Source of the DNA: Kluyvera intermedia | GTDB taxonomy: Bacteria > Pseudomonadota > Gammaproteobacteria > Enterobacterales > Enterobacteriaceae | Reading direction: 5' to 3' | Assembly (NCBI RefSeq): GCF_021440345.1 | Contig: NZ_JAKCNS010000011.1 | Location: 1 to 64,000 of the forward strand | Length of the DNA: 64,000 bases | In this document: in pieces, positions 63,909 through 64,000 of the stretch | Layout: the number at the start of each line of letters is the position of its first letter | Numbering within the stretch: the first letter of the stretch is position 1 | Made by a program: the position numbers and the translations under genes | Notes under the pieces: model-generated | Seen by the model: the letters and a program-made list of their open reading frames with translations, nothing else | Database searches by the model: none | What the model was told of the DNA's origin: nothing

Positions 63909-64000
63909 ATGACAAAATTAACATTACAAGAGCAGATGCTTAAGGCTGGGCTCGTCTCCAGTAAAAAAATGGCGAAAGTACAAAAAACAGCGAAAAAATC
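63909..64000 (+). CDS. DUF2058 protein YaiL-like, 5' part
   Basis: Only the first 30 or so codons are in the window, starting ATG 63909 (MTKLTLQEQMLKAGLVSSKK). They match the conserved N-terminus of YaiL (DUF2058), a basic nucleic-acid-associated protein of about 180 residues. The gene runs off the end. In E. coli yaiL is at a different chromosomal site, so this copy next to argW may be a paralogue or a moved gene. Confidence 0.85.
   Translation, partial: MTKLTLQEQMLKAGLVSSKKMAKVQKTAKK

Noticed and set aside
63737-64000. Prophage or integrase at argW
   Set aside because: No integrase or attachment repeat is visible in the 260 bases after the tRNA; only a yaiL-like gene begins there.

Overview
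The window is a chromosomal segment of a gammaproteobacterium of the Enterobacteriaceae. Most of it follows, gene for gene, the E. coli/Salmonella backbone from alaA through ackA-pta, the histidine/lysine-arginine-ornithine transport genes, purF, accD, fabB, aroC, fadIJ and fadL to tRNA-Arg argW. The proteins match what I recall of the E. coli ones nearly end to end and base composition is moderately GC-rich. The genus cannot be fixed by reading alone: the locus between ubiX and purF is one I know from Salmonella, but other accessory genes differ from both E. coli and Salmonella.

Layout. 1-5.9 kb: alaA, yfbR, yfbS, yfbT-yfbU, yfbV. 5.9-9.8 kb: an ERIC-like repeat, then ackA-pta (acetate/acetyl-CoA interconversion). 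9.8-11.7 kb: yfcD, yfcE, yfcF; E. coli yfcC is absent. 11.8-14.3 kb: an aldehyde dehydrogenase and a divergent LysR regulator where E. coli has yfcG. 14.3-15.6 kb: folX, yfcH. 15.8-17.2 kb: an accessory slot with a HicA-like small protein, an HTH protein and an acetyltransferase. 17.2-21.3 kb: argT-hisJQMP, with sigma-54 type promoters. 21.5-22.5 kb: ubiX, then remains of two deleted carbohydrate genes. 22.5-29.6 kb: a sigma-54 controlled operon of a PLP decarboxylase, an antiporter, an ornithine-racemase-like protein and a permease, with a divergent enhancer-binding regulator. 29.6-38.7 kb: purF, cvpA, dedD, folC, accD, dedA, truA, usg, pdxB. 38.8-45 kb: flk, then an accessory PTS sugar locus (HAD phosphatase, LamB-like porin, EIIC, EIIB, divergent GntR). 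45-63.6 kb: yfcJ, fabB, mnmC, yfcL, epmC, yfcA, mepA, aroC, prmB, smrB, sixA, fadJ, fadI, yfcZ, fadL, mlaA, yfdC. The end holds argW and the 5' part of a yaiL-like gene.

How the genes work together. The strongest candidate for a little-studied system is the 22.5-29.6 kb operon. A racemase resembling clostridial ornithine racemase sits with a fold-III decarboxylase resembling the Salmonella D-ornithine/D-lysine decarboxylase and two amino-acid carriers. Together they could turn imported L-ornithine or L-lysine, via the D-isomer, into a diamine under sigma-54 control. A second candidate is the HicA-like/HTH pair, whose promoter carries a perfect palindrome over its -35 box. Lipid genes show clear regulator sites: FadR at fadI and fadL, and FabR at fabB. 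A PurR box precedes cvpA-purF. The PTS locus has no EIIA and no glycosidase of its own, so it must borrow both or act on an unusual sugar.

I saw no CRISPR array, rRNA gene, intact insertion sequence or prophage.
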